DNA of 64,000 nt from Branchiostoma floridae (Eukaryota > Chordata > Leptocardii > Amphioxiformes > Branchiostomatidae), in the NCBI RefSeq assembly GCF_000003815.2, contig NC_049979.1, positions 9,384,267 to 9,448,266 of the forward strand, written 5' to 3'. The first letter of the stretch is position 1. Every line of letters starts with the position of its first letter. Of the stretch, positions 47,501 to 59,000 are shown one piece after another. Made by a program: the position numbers and the translations under genes. Below the pieces are notes generated by a model that was not told the DNA's origin, did not search any database, and was given only the letters and a program-made list of their open reading frames with translations.

Positions 47501-50500
47501 ATTGCCTTGGGTAGATTTGTGTTGAGTTTGTGTTCAAGAAAAGCTCCTTGGTTCAAAATTACAAATTTTAAAATCTTTAAAAGAATTTGTTTTCATTTCT
47601 TGCTGGCTCTTTGCGTAAATTAACATTACTTAGTACGTATTACATGTATTTTTTGACACGTCTAAAAACTGTTCTAGGCGTTTTTTTTAATCAATAACAC
47701 ATGTACATATACTAGTACATGTACAGTACGTCACGACATACTAGTATCGTTACTTTTGAAGCATCAAAGGTAAGTGTATACCATGGTCATAATTCGTCAG
47801 CAACTACTTCCAGCCGGGCCGCTATTTCAAACGTCGGAAACACGGTACGTTGATAATTTAATATATAGAAATTTACAAGTAAACTGATACATTTGAAATG
47901 AGACATATTTGAAAGCAAATGGATCATGAATGTAAAGTCCTTTACAAATTCTCTGATCGTGTCTCCACTGACAGGAACAAGTTGGAAATAGAACACATCG
48001 TGCTTCATTAGAATCAGCCAGATAGACATTGATTTGCATGCCATGGAGAACGTTGCCGATGCAAATACTCGATACATTATACAATGGTGTTCATCACTCG
48101 TCGGCAACACGGTACGTTGATGATTTAATAGAAATTCATAAGTAAATTGACACAAATCTGAAAATTGAGACATGTTTGAAAACAAATGGATCATGAATGT
48201 TAAGTCCTTTCCGAATTCTCCGATCGTGTCTCCCCCGACATGAACATGTTGGAGATAGAACGCATCGTTCGGAGTTCATTCAAAATGAGATGTGTATATT
48301 CAAGACATTATAGAATGATTTCCATCACTCTGTATTATAAGCTGCTAACAACACCAATAATAAACCAATGATAAAGAAAATGTTTCGTGCAGGATATGTC
48401 ACTCAAATTGATCGACGCGGTGAAATTGTCTCCACCCATCCAAACTACACATTCGGTAGGTTCTCTTTTCGCCATAACACGACCGGCATCTTAACAATAA
48501 GTCGAGTATTCGTATATAAGATGTATATAAAATTATAGATAGATATGAAATGAAACATCTTTACCAAACAGACGGGGAGGTAATAATTGTATCAAACCAA
48601 CCGTAATCAAATTCTGAAATGGAGTATTTTACAATGTTTAAAAAAATATTACTCGTCCAAGGGAGTCTCGCTGATTGAAGTGGTAGTTCGGAAAAATCCC
48701 AAAAGAATTCGCCAAGGCTCTTATGTGAAGTGACAAAACGGCCAGATGGAGAGAACTACATAATACGTATCTTTTTGTTACGATCGCTTGGCCAGAGCCT
48801 ATGTTAAGAAACTATTAAAATTTCATCTGAATTTCCCGACACCTTCCGCTAAGATTTTGTATCTATCATGCTTGTTCCTATATTAGGGAGTTTTCTTGGC
48901 TGGGTGTGAAATGAAAACTGTAGTTATCGTTGTATTTTACTTGCCAACATTTACCCCCGACGTTGCAGCCAACAGAAGGTTATAATCTGTCGTTTCTCCC
49001 AAGACATGTAACCCAATAGTGTTATCGACATAAGTTACAACTTACCACATTACACTGTATCTATTGACTTGGTTCGTCAGATTATTTACAGAAAATGTAA
49101 CAAGATCTTACCATTTTATGTCTCAATTTAGTCAATTCTGTATTTTGGAAATAGCCTCCAAGCAGGTCGCATAAACACTCCTGAGTCCTAGGCCGACTTC
49201 ACTCCTCTGCTAGCTTTTGATACTATCTTATGCTACCGTAGTATCTCCTTGGAGATTATCATGTAAAATCGAATTACCGAAATGCTGCGTACGCTCGATC
49301 AATAAGTCAACAATCTAATGAATTGCAAGTTGCTCATCGAAGTTTCCACCTTAGAAATGAAGTAAACACAAAGTGGCATGGTGAAGTTACGGTACAGTGG
49401 CGAACTTGGGATCATCCATTGTTTATTTCAATCATAGTTTTTTTTTTATTTGCAAAATATAAACATCACACTAACTTTTGTGTGGAATGACAGCAATGAA
49501 ATATTTTCTTTTATCAGATATTATGATGAAATCTGTCCATCAATCTTGCCACAATGCGATACCAAAGTGGTTAAAAAAACCTTGGCGATACTAATAAAAT
49601 TCATTATTATTATAGTATACCTGACACCCCTCAAAATAGATAGTATCGCCCAGACCGAAATGCTTTGCGCTTGTTGGTTGCCTAGGTAACACGTGGGTAA
49701 GCAGCGCGCATGCGTGCATATTTTGTTTAGCCGCATCATTCAAACAACAACCGTGTTTACAGTCGGGTCGTTTATTTACATCCCGCGTCACTACTTGTTT
49801 CGAGTCAGCCTTTGGGAAGCTGTGGTTTAGTCACACATAGTACAAGGTATGAATTCTGTTTTGTAATGTTTATCATTTATTTTCAGCTACGTACGCCGTA
49901 AATAGATTGGTTAGATCAAGGAGGTTAAAACCTCCTTTGTTAGATATAGTAGAAAATGTTACGGTGTCGGTGGAGCATTTTCTCGTATCGTTTGTAAGTT
50001 TACTACACGCTCCTCCAAAGTACCAAACTAGATTATCAGTTTTCGTTGTATTAAAGTTCTTTGTAAACAAGTAATCATATACTACTAGCTTGGTATCGCT
50101 GCGTCAAAAATGTTTGTTTACACGAAATATGTTGTTTACGCTGTGCAAAATCCTGGGCTCTGTAATGAGGAAACGTACGTCGTGCGACTTTCGGTTATAG
50201 TGAGGGATTGCACGCCCGACCTCGCAAAGCATTGTGCGTTGCAAAATAGCGGCAGATGTTCCAAAATCTACCGATGTAAACTCCTGTTCTTTAAAGGAAA
50301 TTTACGCATTTCAAGCCCGACGTTTGCGCCACGTCACTTATCGTATCAAGCGGTCCGTTTTACGCCACCGCTTTCCGCTTCTTGTGTACATGGATTACGT
50401 GCCAATTCGGGTTGCTTTAAGGTCATGCACGTGTCTGTTGACTACTTCGCGAGGTACCTCGGTCGCGCAATGTCCACCGCTATTCCCGTCGTTTTTGCGC

Positions 50501-53500
50501 CCACGAAAATGCGTGTCCGTTCTGTGCACAAGCGTGCGAAGTCAGCATGGAGCGAGGTAATGCACGCGTTCGGAGTTTGCGTGAAGTTGCTCAAAACTCG
50601 TCAATCGGCACGAAACGTGTTATTCTTCAAGCTCCGCTATCTTTACACGCGTGTGGTTACTCATGCCGCACTAAGTCCGTACGCGTGCAAAGATAGCGGC
50701 GTCTGAGAATTGGCACGTTTCGTGTGGATTGTCGTGTTTTGAGGAACTTCACGTCGTGTTATTCCTCATTCCGGGTACCCCAAACATAGCTCAAATATCA
50801 GTACAAAATGCTATTCATCCAAATATGTTTATACCAGTATACACACATAAACACACACAAACACTACCAAAAACATAACCTTTTTGGTGAGGGTAGATTG
50901 AAAAAAATGTACAGAAAAAGTACACACACACATGCTCGCTAACATACGCGTATAATATGCCCTTATATCACCAACAAATCAAGCCTGACAAGGGATAGCA
51001 ACAATATGAACTTGGTAATACAATAGCTATTAAACTGCCTGAACTAACAAAGTAACATGTGCTCTGTTTCTATTTTCTTGTTACAGTGAAGTGTGAGATT
51101 AAGGACATAGCAAAGATTGAGGGTGAGGCTACAATCAACAACAGAAAAAAGAAGTTAATCTTCTTTTATGAGTGGGAATTAGAGTTGGAATGGAAAGGTA
51201 TGCTGCATATCATTGATATTTGCCTTTTTCTTTCTCCCCTCCCCTATTTATTATCAATTTGAAAATGAATAGAAATTGTATACAGTACCAGTTTTTGATT
51301 GAGTTTTTTTAGCTCTCTCAGTTTCTGCTCAACACCTTTTTACAGGCAGCCTTGGTGATAGTAAAACAAGTTTTACTGGCAAGGCAGAAATACCCAACCT
51401 GAGTGAAGAGAATGATATTGAGGACATAGATGTGAGTATGCCTTTTGTCTTATCTTACTTTAGTAGCAATATTTATCTAGTATCTTCGAGGTACATTTAA
51501 ACTGAACTTAAATTTCTTTAAGTTATTCTTGATAACACCAACATAGTACAATATTTTGTTACTTACTTGAGACTGTTTAACTCACACTTATTTCCCCTCC
51601 ATTCAGGTAAATGTTTCTGTGAAGTCCAGTTCAGACGAGGCCCACACAGTGAAGGAAGTCATCAGGAAAAAGGGTTCAGACATCATCAGGGAAAGGCTTG
51701 GCCAGTACATCAAGGATTTAAAAACAGGTACATTTTGTACTTTCCGACTTTCTACATATATCAGCTGTTCCTTTACAGTAGATGCAAAGGCTCAGATAAC
51801 CTCTGGCATTGGTATTGGTTAACAGAGTGCTGTGAATCTTGAAACTTTGGTGTTTTTTTACAACATTTGCAGACATGTGTTTCCAATGTATTACTGCTGT
51901 CGTACAGGATTATTTCAAGAGCAAATTTAAGACACTGCAAAAACCTCTTGCTAACTGCAAAATAAAACCACCACAAAATTGAAAAAAATTACAGTATCTG
52001 ATGCAATTGCTTAATGATTCATCCTTTGTTTACAAGGGAAAACCTCTTTTGCTTTTCAGAATTTTCTCAGAACCTGATTCTTCCCTCTAAAGATCAGAAA
52101 AAATCCCCAACAGCAATAGAAAAGAAACCAGTCAAAAAGGTGAGTTGGCCCTCCAAATGTGCCAAATGTCAAAATTTTGAAAATTTGTTTGACAGCAACA
52201 ATTCAGTTGAACCTTGCTGCCCCTGCTGACTGAGATGTTGTTTGTATGTAGGATTTAAGCACATTGCCAGTTGTCAGTAAAGCAGCGCCAAAGGAGCAAA
52301 AGATTGGTGTGAAGATCAACACACTTACGTACAAGTATCAGGAGGACTTCCTGTGCCCACCTGACGAGCTGTACACCACCCTGACAGACGTGGTCGTAAG
52401 TTCTCTTCACTTCTGATCCATTCCTTGTGTTCAGAAACCTAAGTTTGATCAACCTTGTCTATATCATCAGCATTGTGATACACAGTTCATGTACTGGGTA
52501 TATCATTACAAATTTTGTCTATGTGCCTTGAAAATGATACCCCATAATGATAATGCATTTAACAAAGAGCACTGCAACTGACAATATCATTGGGTTGTGT
52601 TTTATAGTCAATTGCCCATAACTGAATGCACATAGAATATCAGATGAAATATCATCCATTCTTATACAATGTACCTATATTGACAGCACTGTTGTCATCA
52701 GCATGTATATGAAAAGCAATGAAGTGATCAGATGTAAAGTGATATCATCATTGCTGCACTGCCTTCCAGAGAGTGCAGGCCTGGACACACAGTCCTGCAG
52801 AGATGGAGACAGAAAAGGGTGGACCTTTTGTACTCTTCAATGGCATGGTGGAGGGGATCTTTGATGAGCTGGTAAGGCACACATTGAATTCCTGTGTTAT
52901 ATGAATACTCATGCTCAGCTGTGTACTCGAAGACCTCCTTATAAAAAAATCAGGCCATATCAAGAATGTCTTGAACACCTAGACATCTTAGTGTGCTTGC
53001 TTCTGTGATTACTGACTTACTCATGTTGTAACTGTAAGAAAGTTACCTAGGAAGTCTGCTTTCTTGTGACTTGATTTTGAAATCTGCCAAGTACAGTGTT
53101 GTGTATACATTTATCAAGTCCAACATTGTCTTTTCCCACAGTCCTCCCCTAACAAAATTGTGATGAGGTGGAGGTTCAAGTCATGGCCACCAGGTGAGAC
53201 GAGTTCTCTGTTTCTTACTGTAAACAAGGAGGAGAAATCAACATGTTTAGTTATGCCTTTATTACTGCCCACATCTTGTCTTTGAGACTTGCTCTTGTGG
53301 ACAGATGTTCTTCCATTCTCAGTTGCTAGTGGCTAATGAGTGGAACTCCCATTACAGTTTGAGTCAAGAATGTTGCCATTAAATCTCCCAGTTGGGACAA
53401 ATCTTCTTTTTTTTGGGCACAACTGACATCTTACAGATATCACAATCAGATACATTTACCAGCAAATGTTTCTACCCATGTTCTGAAATGTTGTCTCTAT

Positions 53501-53687
53501 TTTTCCAGCTCACTACTCCGTGGTGACTATCCAGCTGATCGACAAACAGGACCACACGGTCATGAGGTTGACCCAGACCGGCATCCCTGACAGTGACTTT
53601 GACAGAACGAAGGCTGGCTGGAGACAGTACTACTGGGTCCCCATCAAGGACACGTTTGGCTTTGGGGCCAGGGTGGGAAGTCTTTGA
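41535..53687 (+). CDS. AHSA1: Activator of Hsp90 ATPase (Aha1), 10 coding exons
   Basis: Aha1 is a cytosolic co-chaperone that binds the Hsp90 middle and N domains and stimulates its ATPase. Exons: 41535-41614, 42487-42566, 51087-51197, 51346-51431, 51607-51727, 52060-52139, 52252-52395, 52770-52871, 53142-53193, 53509-53687 (stop TGA). Phases join, giving 344 residues (human 338). It starts MAKWGEGDPRWIVEERADAT, as in human, with the conserved NVNNWHW motif at residues 21-27. Next come the N-terminal Aha1 domain with the basic INNRKKKLIFFYEWE segment, a Lys/Pro-rich linker (exon 6), and a C-terminal SRPBCC-type domain (VKINTLTYKYQEDFLCPPDELY, GGPFVLFNGMVEG, MRWRFKSWP, WRQYYW), ending TFGFGARVGSL. 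The last few residues differ from the vertebrate end. Intron 2 is 8.5 kb and mostly repetitive; the others are short. Confidence 0.96.
42970..43565. repeat. Minisatellite, six copies of a 105-109-bp unit
   Basis: The marker TTCTTCAAT recurs at 42981, 43062, 43167, 43272, 43380 and 43489, so spacings are 81, 105, 105, 108 and 109. Each unit also carries TCCGCACGTAGCCGTGGCCG and a TTTTCCCG block. Periods of 105 and 108 keep frame, giving a repetitive open frame at 42997-43344 that I do not regard as a gene. Confidence 0.92.
43569..43596. repeat. Perfect 13-bp hairpin at the end of the minisatellite
   Basis: Arms GTATGGCACGCCA and TGGCGTGCCATAC are exact complements around a 2-base loop. Confidence 0.85.
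44809..45345 (-). mobile_element. Truncated non-LTR retrotransposon (C-terminal end and tail)
   Basis: The minus-strand frame at 44931-45338 reads KLRSYRLFK, then HRTAVTKLRDSCHKLHIETGR, then IEDEHHFVVECSLYKKERAEL. This is the pattern of a LINE C-terminal domain (…R-x-x-L-x-K-x-R-x-S-x-H-x-L-x-I-E-x-G-R… followed by E-D-E-x-H-F-x-x-x-C). The usual Cys pair before EDE is missing. After the stop the minus strand has AATAAAGG and ends in a CATT repeat, a common LINE 3' tail. Nested inside the larger intron 2 unit. Confidence 0.7.
46509..46705. mobile_element. hAT-type MITE with 8-bp target duplication
   Basis: The element 46517-46697 (181 bp) has inverted ends starting TAGTCTCCAAGCAGACCCTA that pair for more than 45 bases. 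It is flanked by the direct duplication GGTGCACA at 46509-46516 and 46698-46705. An 8-bp duplication fits the hAT superfamily. It has no coding capacity. Confidence 0.9.
47834..48330. repeat. 267-bp tandem duplication
   Basis: The block starting TCGGAAACACGGTACGTTGA at 47834 recurs as TCGGCAACACGGTACGTTGA at 48101. Further shared blocks include AAATGGATCATGAATG and GATCGTGTCTCC. The copies are clearly diverged. The minus-strand open frame across them is internally repeated for this reason. Confidence 0.8.
49152..49258. mobile_element. Diverged relative of the 46517 MITE
   Basis: The left end TAGCCTCCAAGCAGG and right part TTTGATACTATCTTATGCTACCG followed by CTCCTTGGAGATTA resemble the ends of the 46517-46697 element, but without a clear target duplication. 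Confidence 0.55.
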
Positions 53688-56000
53688 CGTCTGATTTGGC
53701 AGTCAGAATTAGGAGTAGTGTTAAAGTCTGCCTTCCAAACTGTAGTATGTTGTCACAACTGGGGAAAGAACAAGAGGTCTAACTTTGTAAGCTGTGACCA
53801 AACAACTTTGGCATGGAGAAGTTAACTCAATATTTGTGAACAAGACGGGAATCCTGTTAGGATCGATATTGAACAACATACTCCTGTATGTGGTAATGTC
53901 TTCTGTTAGAGTGCTTGCCAGTAGGATTGTTAGTGCATCCTTACCTAGAATAGTGATTAGGAGAGTTTTGATGCTAGTCTAGTGTGTACTCCACAACTTC
54001 CATTCGCATGCAAACTAAAGATTTTAAAAGCAATGCAAGGAGTCAAGCATGTTCCTCTCGATGCTGACAAAAACAGTTGGCCTTCAGACCAAATCACAAG
54101 CGGCAACTGTTACCATTGGGGAAACATTTGTAGCTAAAAGCAAGGAAAGATGACAGCATGCCACATGTTCAGATATTGTGTCTGACAGTATCCAGCTTGC
54201 ATTCCTGATTGATGAAAAGGAGTGGCTGCAATCTATTTATTTATTGGCATTTTTCATTTTCACATTATTGTTGGCTACGTTGTATTTTGAACATGTACAT
54301 GGATCTGATTTGGTCATATCCACAACACCCGAAGATACCAGATACCTCTCTACTCATTTGTGCTGGTACAGTCCAGTTGCCTGCATTTTTGCAGCCCCAC
54401 CCATAGCAATGTATATCCATCAACTAGGATAATTTTATTTTCATGTGTATGATTTTTATGTCTAGGTTCTTAAACTGTGTCAATGCCATGATACTCTTGA
54501 GATACAGAATGTTTTTAATTTGAGTTTGGACAATAAAATTTTAATATTTGTTTTTCATGAAGCCTTTTGACTGGTTTGATATGATACATTAATTGTACGA
54601 GACTTCAATTAAGTTTTCCCTATGCTCTATTGTAATACTCTTGGCACAAATACTTTTTTTTCACGGATTCACACATTGGAAAATAGAATGTGTCAATTGT
54701 CAAAACCTGCAGTTCCATTGAAAGCTTATGCTGCTGAAAGGGCTACGGTAGGTTAATCATGAGATACAATTTTGGCTAACACTATCAGTTTCTACTATTA
54801 TTAATGCTTTAGGCCACAACAAATAAATTTGGCTCTCATATTTGGAAACACAGTCAAGTCTGTACCTTGCTTGGCACACAAAGTTTTCTGGGTTGAATGT
54901 ACATATAGCCAGGGACAAGTTTTCCTCTTAGCTCTCTGTTTTCATCTTGCAGAAAATTTGTTAAGAAACGCCCAGGGACTAAGAACAGATAAATAGGTGT
55001 GGCCTTATCAGACGTGAATTTTTTACCATACTTTTCTATCAAATGCTGAACCTTTCAATCTTTGATAATGTATTAGATTCTCAGCTGTGCCAGTTGACAA
55101 GAAACAACTCCAACAAAGTGCTTGGGAATATCTGAATCAATCATTTATTAAAATGCAACAAATTAACTTGCAAATATCCAATCCACTAAACTGAAAGATA
55201 CACAAGGATATGGCTCTTGAAATAAAGGTTCCTGTCTTCAATACTTACAACACAAGGGAAGGTATCAACACTAGGTTCTGTGCAACCCCTCCCCATCATT
55301 GCAACATTGGTGTGAGACTGCTGCAGTGCTGCGGCAGACTCGAAGAATCCCCATTTTAAGTTAACATCCACTTGCCACTATTAAATCTCAGTCAAGTGGG
55401 ATATGTACCATACCATTCCAGATCCATACATTATGCTACTGTAGCACAGGAGGGGAAAACCTAGTTGTGAGAATTTTCTGTGAAATACTGGCTCCTTTTG
55501 AACAGTAACACGTCTGTAGTCTGTACAAAATAACATATTTCTCCTGGTCAACCCTGTTCTGACCACAAGTGACTGTTTTCTTGCAGCCTACCCAGAGAAA
55601 AGAATTAATGGTAATATCTCTATTCTTTTAAAAGTTCATGTACTATAATATCACTTACATACACAAATGTCCAATGAAAAGAACTGAAATAAGAAAAGTT
55701 GTCTTCAAGGAATGTAAACTCTGCTGTCTAACGTCTGTGGAACTACTTCATACAAATGAGACAATACTCTGCAAAACAAATATTGCCATTGATATACACA
55801 ATCCCTGGAAGTTTTGTCTTACCATGAAATTGAATGTGCTATACTTCAAGGAATACAAGACAGGCGCCAGTATACAATTGAAAAGCAGAGTAAACCTCTT
55901 TTATGTGGAGAACATTTTTCTTTCACACTTGTCCCTTTACAGAAATCTTATTACACTGTAAAAGAACCAAGTCAGGCATCTATCTTGTGGAGAGCAGGAA
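53688..56000. other. Convergent 3' UTRs of AHSA1 and USP34
   Basis: No host coding sequence. AHSA1 ends from the left, probably at the signal near 54532, and USP34 ends from the right; a minus-strand AATAAA (plus TTTATT) at 55144-55149 would give USP34 an 850-base 3' UTR. Short open frames here look like chance. Confidence 0.55.
54532..54537 (+). terminator. AHSA1 polyadenylation signal
   Basis: AATAAA preceded by TTTGGAC and followed within 15 bases by T-rich sequence, giving an 850-base 3' UTR for AHSA1. No better signal lies between it and the stop. Confidence 0.65.
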
Positions 56001-59000
56001 TCACTTGTCATCGCCGACTGTTGGAGGCGCCGAGTCCGTGTTTGCTGCGACGAGAAGCAGGTTGGTCTCTATCAGCTTCACCATCAGATCCACTGCATCC
56101 TGAGCCTTGCCCGCGCCCGTTCTCTGCCCTGACCGCTGGCTGACCGGCTTGGCTTTGGGGGAGACGTCCGAGTCGCTTCCCGACTCGGAGGTCCCGCTGC
56201 TGAGCTGCGGTGACGTCTGGTCTGCGGCAGCCGAAGTGGACGGTTGCGGCGAGTGCGCACGCTTGGCTGCTGCTTTGGTCGGTTCCTTGTTAGGTTTTTG
56301 CTGCTTGGTGTCCTCTGACTTTGTGCTCATTCTCATCTTCTTTACAGGTGTTTCATCACTCTCACCTGGAATAATGCACAAGTATGGTTAAAAAAAGTAT
56401 GGTTCTTTTACATTTATCACTATTATTGGGTGGGCTGACCACTCTCTTCACAGCCAGGGGCTGAATTGCGAGGAGCTTACAATAGGTGGGGTTAGGGTCT
56501 GTAATGGTAGCCTGTACACAGAGCCTACTGACCTCCATACAAAAGTAATTTTCTCATGAATAAATAAAGGTTCAAACAATGGTGCGACCAATGTAGTACG
56601 GCCAAAGGATTGTAGGTTACCAAAATAGCTGTCTCAGGCTAGCATCAGGAATTATCTTAAGACTTAATGCATGAAGATACTTGTTGGTAAGATACTACTT
56701 TTTGCACAGCTTCAAATTCGATTATCAGTTTGATAGACAACATAGATGACTTCAAGCATTAAATAAAGTACATTGTACAAAAGAGGTCCCTTCTTACCGT
56801 CAGTACTTGAGTCTTGTGTGGTTTCCTTCCCTTCACCTTTACTTGTCCCCTTCTTAGAAGCCGACAGCTTCTCCTCCTTGTCCTTTTCTTGGCACTCCTT
56901 GTCTTTGTCGTCCTCCTCCTTGTCCCCCCCGCCCTCCCCTGCCACCCCGTCCCGTAGCTGCTGGTAGCGCTTGCCCGTTGCCAGGATGTGCTGCAGACTG
57001 GGGAGCAGCATGGGGCTGAGGGGGGTCTGACCCAGCACCCCCAGCAGGAGGGACAGCTCACGCAGGTCCTGCAAGGTAAAAGACAATTTCGCCTTTATCT
57101 TTTAAGGTGTTAGTTGATGGACGGGACTGGAAAGAGGAAGGTGATGGAGACATGTGCAACACAGCATTAGAGTATGACATACATTATATATTGAGGTATC
57201 AAACCACACCAATTCTTGGTTCTCACAATTTCTTTAGAAAATAATGGGTAGATGGGTGGAATGAAATGGATAGTATTAAAAAAAGACAAAGGCATACTGT
57301 GATACACTCAAATGCCACCACAGGAGCCACACAGTCAACATAAGAAACCGGTTACTGTTTCAAACAATGATTCTTCAATCAACGTAAAGTGTTTTGATAA
57401 ATGTAATAACAAGACCTTCCTTCCACTATTGCTGCCAAAATGTGAACATTTTTGGCTTGATTTCAAGATAAATGTCATCTTTTCATCACTTTATCAGATT
57501 AGAAAAACTGAAGTGGCAAACTTGAACCCTTAGAAGGCTGCCAATTTCCAGAAATTTAGACAATGAAGTACATCAGATACAAGTAATACTATGTCCTAAT
57601 ATATCCTAAACTATCGAAGTGTTGTTCGTGTACATGCTTTATACATTTGGCTCTGGTCTAAACATACATAAGTACATATGGAAGGCTGACTTAAAACATT
57701 ATGCACAGAATACTGAAAAGCTCCTCCCAATCTGCAATGCACTGATTGTTGGAGATTAATGAGTCTTACCCCATTGAGGCTGCGGGAGGTTTTGAGCAGC
57801 TCCTCTGGTGTGGCAGTGTCAATACTGGTCTTCTCTGCAACAATAGCCGTGACTACGTTATCCAGCAGGGACTGCCTCACCACCTGCTGGCTGCACACGC
57901 CTTCCGAGTGGATCTACAGAGAGGGAACAGGTTTGTTGTTTAACCCTTTCTACCAGACAACTTGGTGGGGTTTACTGTGACGAGAAGTCCAGGAAGACCA
58001 GAGGTGTGCCAATGGAGTGTGCAATCTCCTGAGCCCTGCAATTAACTCTATCCCACTCCACAAGAACTCCAATGCTTGTATGTCTGGCATTTATAGGTGA
58101 GGCCAACCTGCCCCAATAAAGTATAAGATAACGTTGCTGCAGAGATTTGGTTCTATGCCAAACAATGAACAATCTCAAATGATCATAACATTCAAAATCC
58201 CTACAACTGAACATAACACTCAAAACTACTGCAACTGAAGATAAGATCAAATATCCCATCTACATCCTCTCCACACCCGTACCAAAAGTTAACTACAATA
58301 CATACAGGAAAACACAGACATGGAAACAAAGCCTTACCCTTGGGAAGAAGATGGCAAAGAAGGAGAAGATGGTGTTGTTGTTAAGGCAGACCCGCTCCTC
58401 CATCAGGATTGCGTCCACATAGTCAGCAAATGCTGGGGACGACATCAGCCTCTTGATGTAGGTCTTGTCTATGTGCTGTGGAATTAAAGAAACATTTTTT
58501 CTTTGAACCAGACATACTCATTCACTCACTACTGGTAACTGGTTTAAAAGTCTCAAGCATTTTATTGAAAACTAGCAGTGGGTAACAATAACCGTAAGTA
58601 ACAACTTTTTGATATAAATCAAACATCTACAACCTTGCCTAACTGGCCTGGGCCTGGCCATACATGGAACATTAACATTATGTGAATGTAGTGAGACTGA
58701 GAGCTGGTAAAGCATGCAGATTCACACAGTACAGATAATGTACAAAACAGATGCTCCAAGTTTCACACTTCATGGCCCATTGACAGGGTTTGTACATGAC
58801 ATGGCTAATTAGGGGTGTAGCGATTGTAAGTTACCTGTGAGTTGTAGATGTCCAGCCATAACTGAGGGAAGAAGGTGTAATGGAGAGGGACTCCTTCATA
58901 GGCCACCAAAGCACCTGGAAGTAGAGTGGACATGTTATCAGCTTAAAGAGCAAGACAGCCTAAAACACAACACAAGTGGTGAAATTAGCTTTTGCTTGTT

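Larger units (their letters stand above)
45757..49937. repeat. Dispersed AGGAGGTT/AACCTCCT palindromes (four copies)
   Basis: Short inverted repeats with arms (AA)GGAGGTT and AACCTCC(TT) lie at 45757-45777, 46035-46062 (decayed), 46895-46920 and 49918-49937. Spacers differ in length and sequence. Two copies are preceded by GTCGGAGCA. Single-armed remnants (AGCTCCTTGGTT type) occur near 45808, 47060 and 47538. Confidence 0.7.
42849..50783. mobile_element. Large unit with roughly 100-bp inverted ends filling AHSA1 intron 2
   Basis: The left end (about 42849-42955) and right end (about 50684-50783) are inverted copies. Shared blocks include ATGAGGAATAACACGACGTG, CACGAAACGTGCCAAT and CCGCTATCTTTGCACGC in the same order. 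The right end carries a second inverted copy of its inner half (about 50596-50650 against 50684-50729), so the terminus itself can fold. Inside are a 105-109-bp minisatellite, a LINE fragment, two related MITEs, a 267-bp tandem duplication and repeated AGGAGGTT/AACCTCCT palindromes. I see no transposase. It is best read as a non-autonomous DNA transposon or a composite of nested insertions; superfamily unknown. Confidence 0.6.

Noticed and set aside
47787-48194. 135-residue minus-strand frame with internal repeat
   Set aside because: The repeat is explained by the 267-bp tandem duplication of DNA; no homology recognised.
50110-50706. 198-residue plus-strand open frame at the right end of the intron 2 unit
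   Set aside because: It overlaps the inverted terminal repeats and resembles no family I know.
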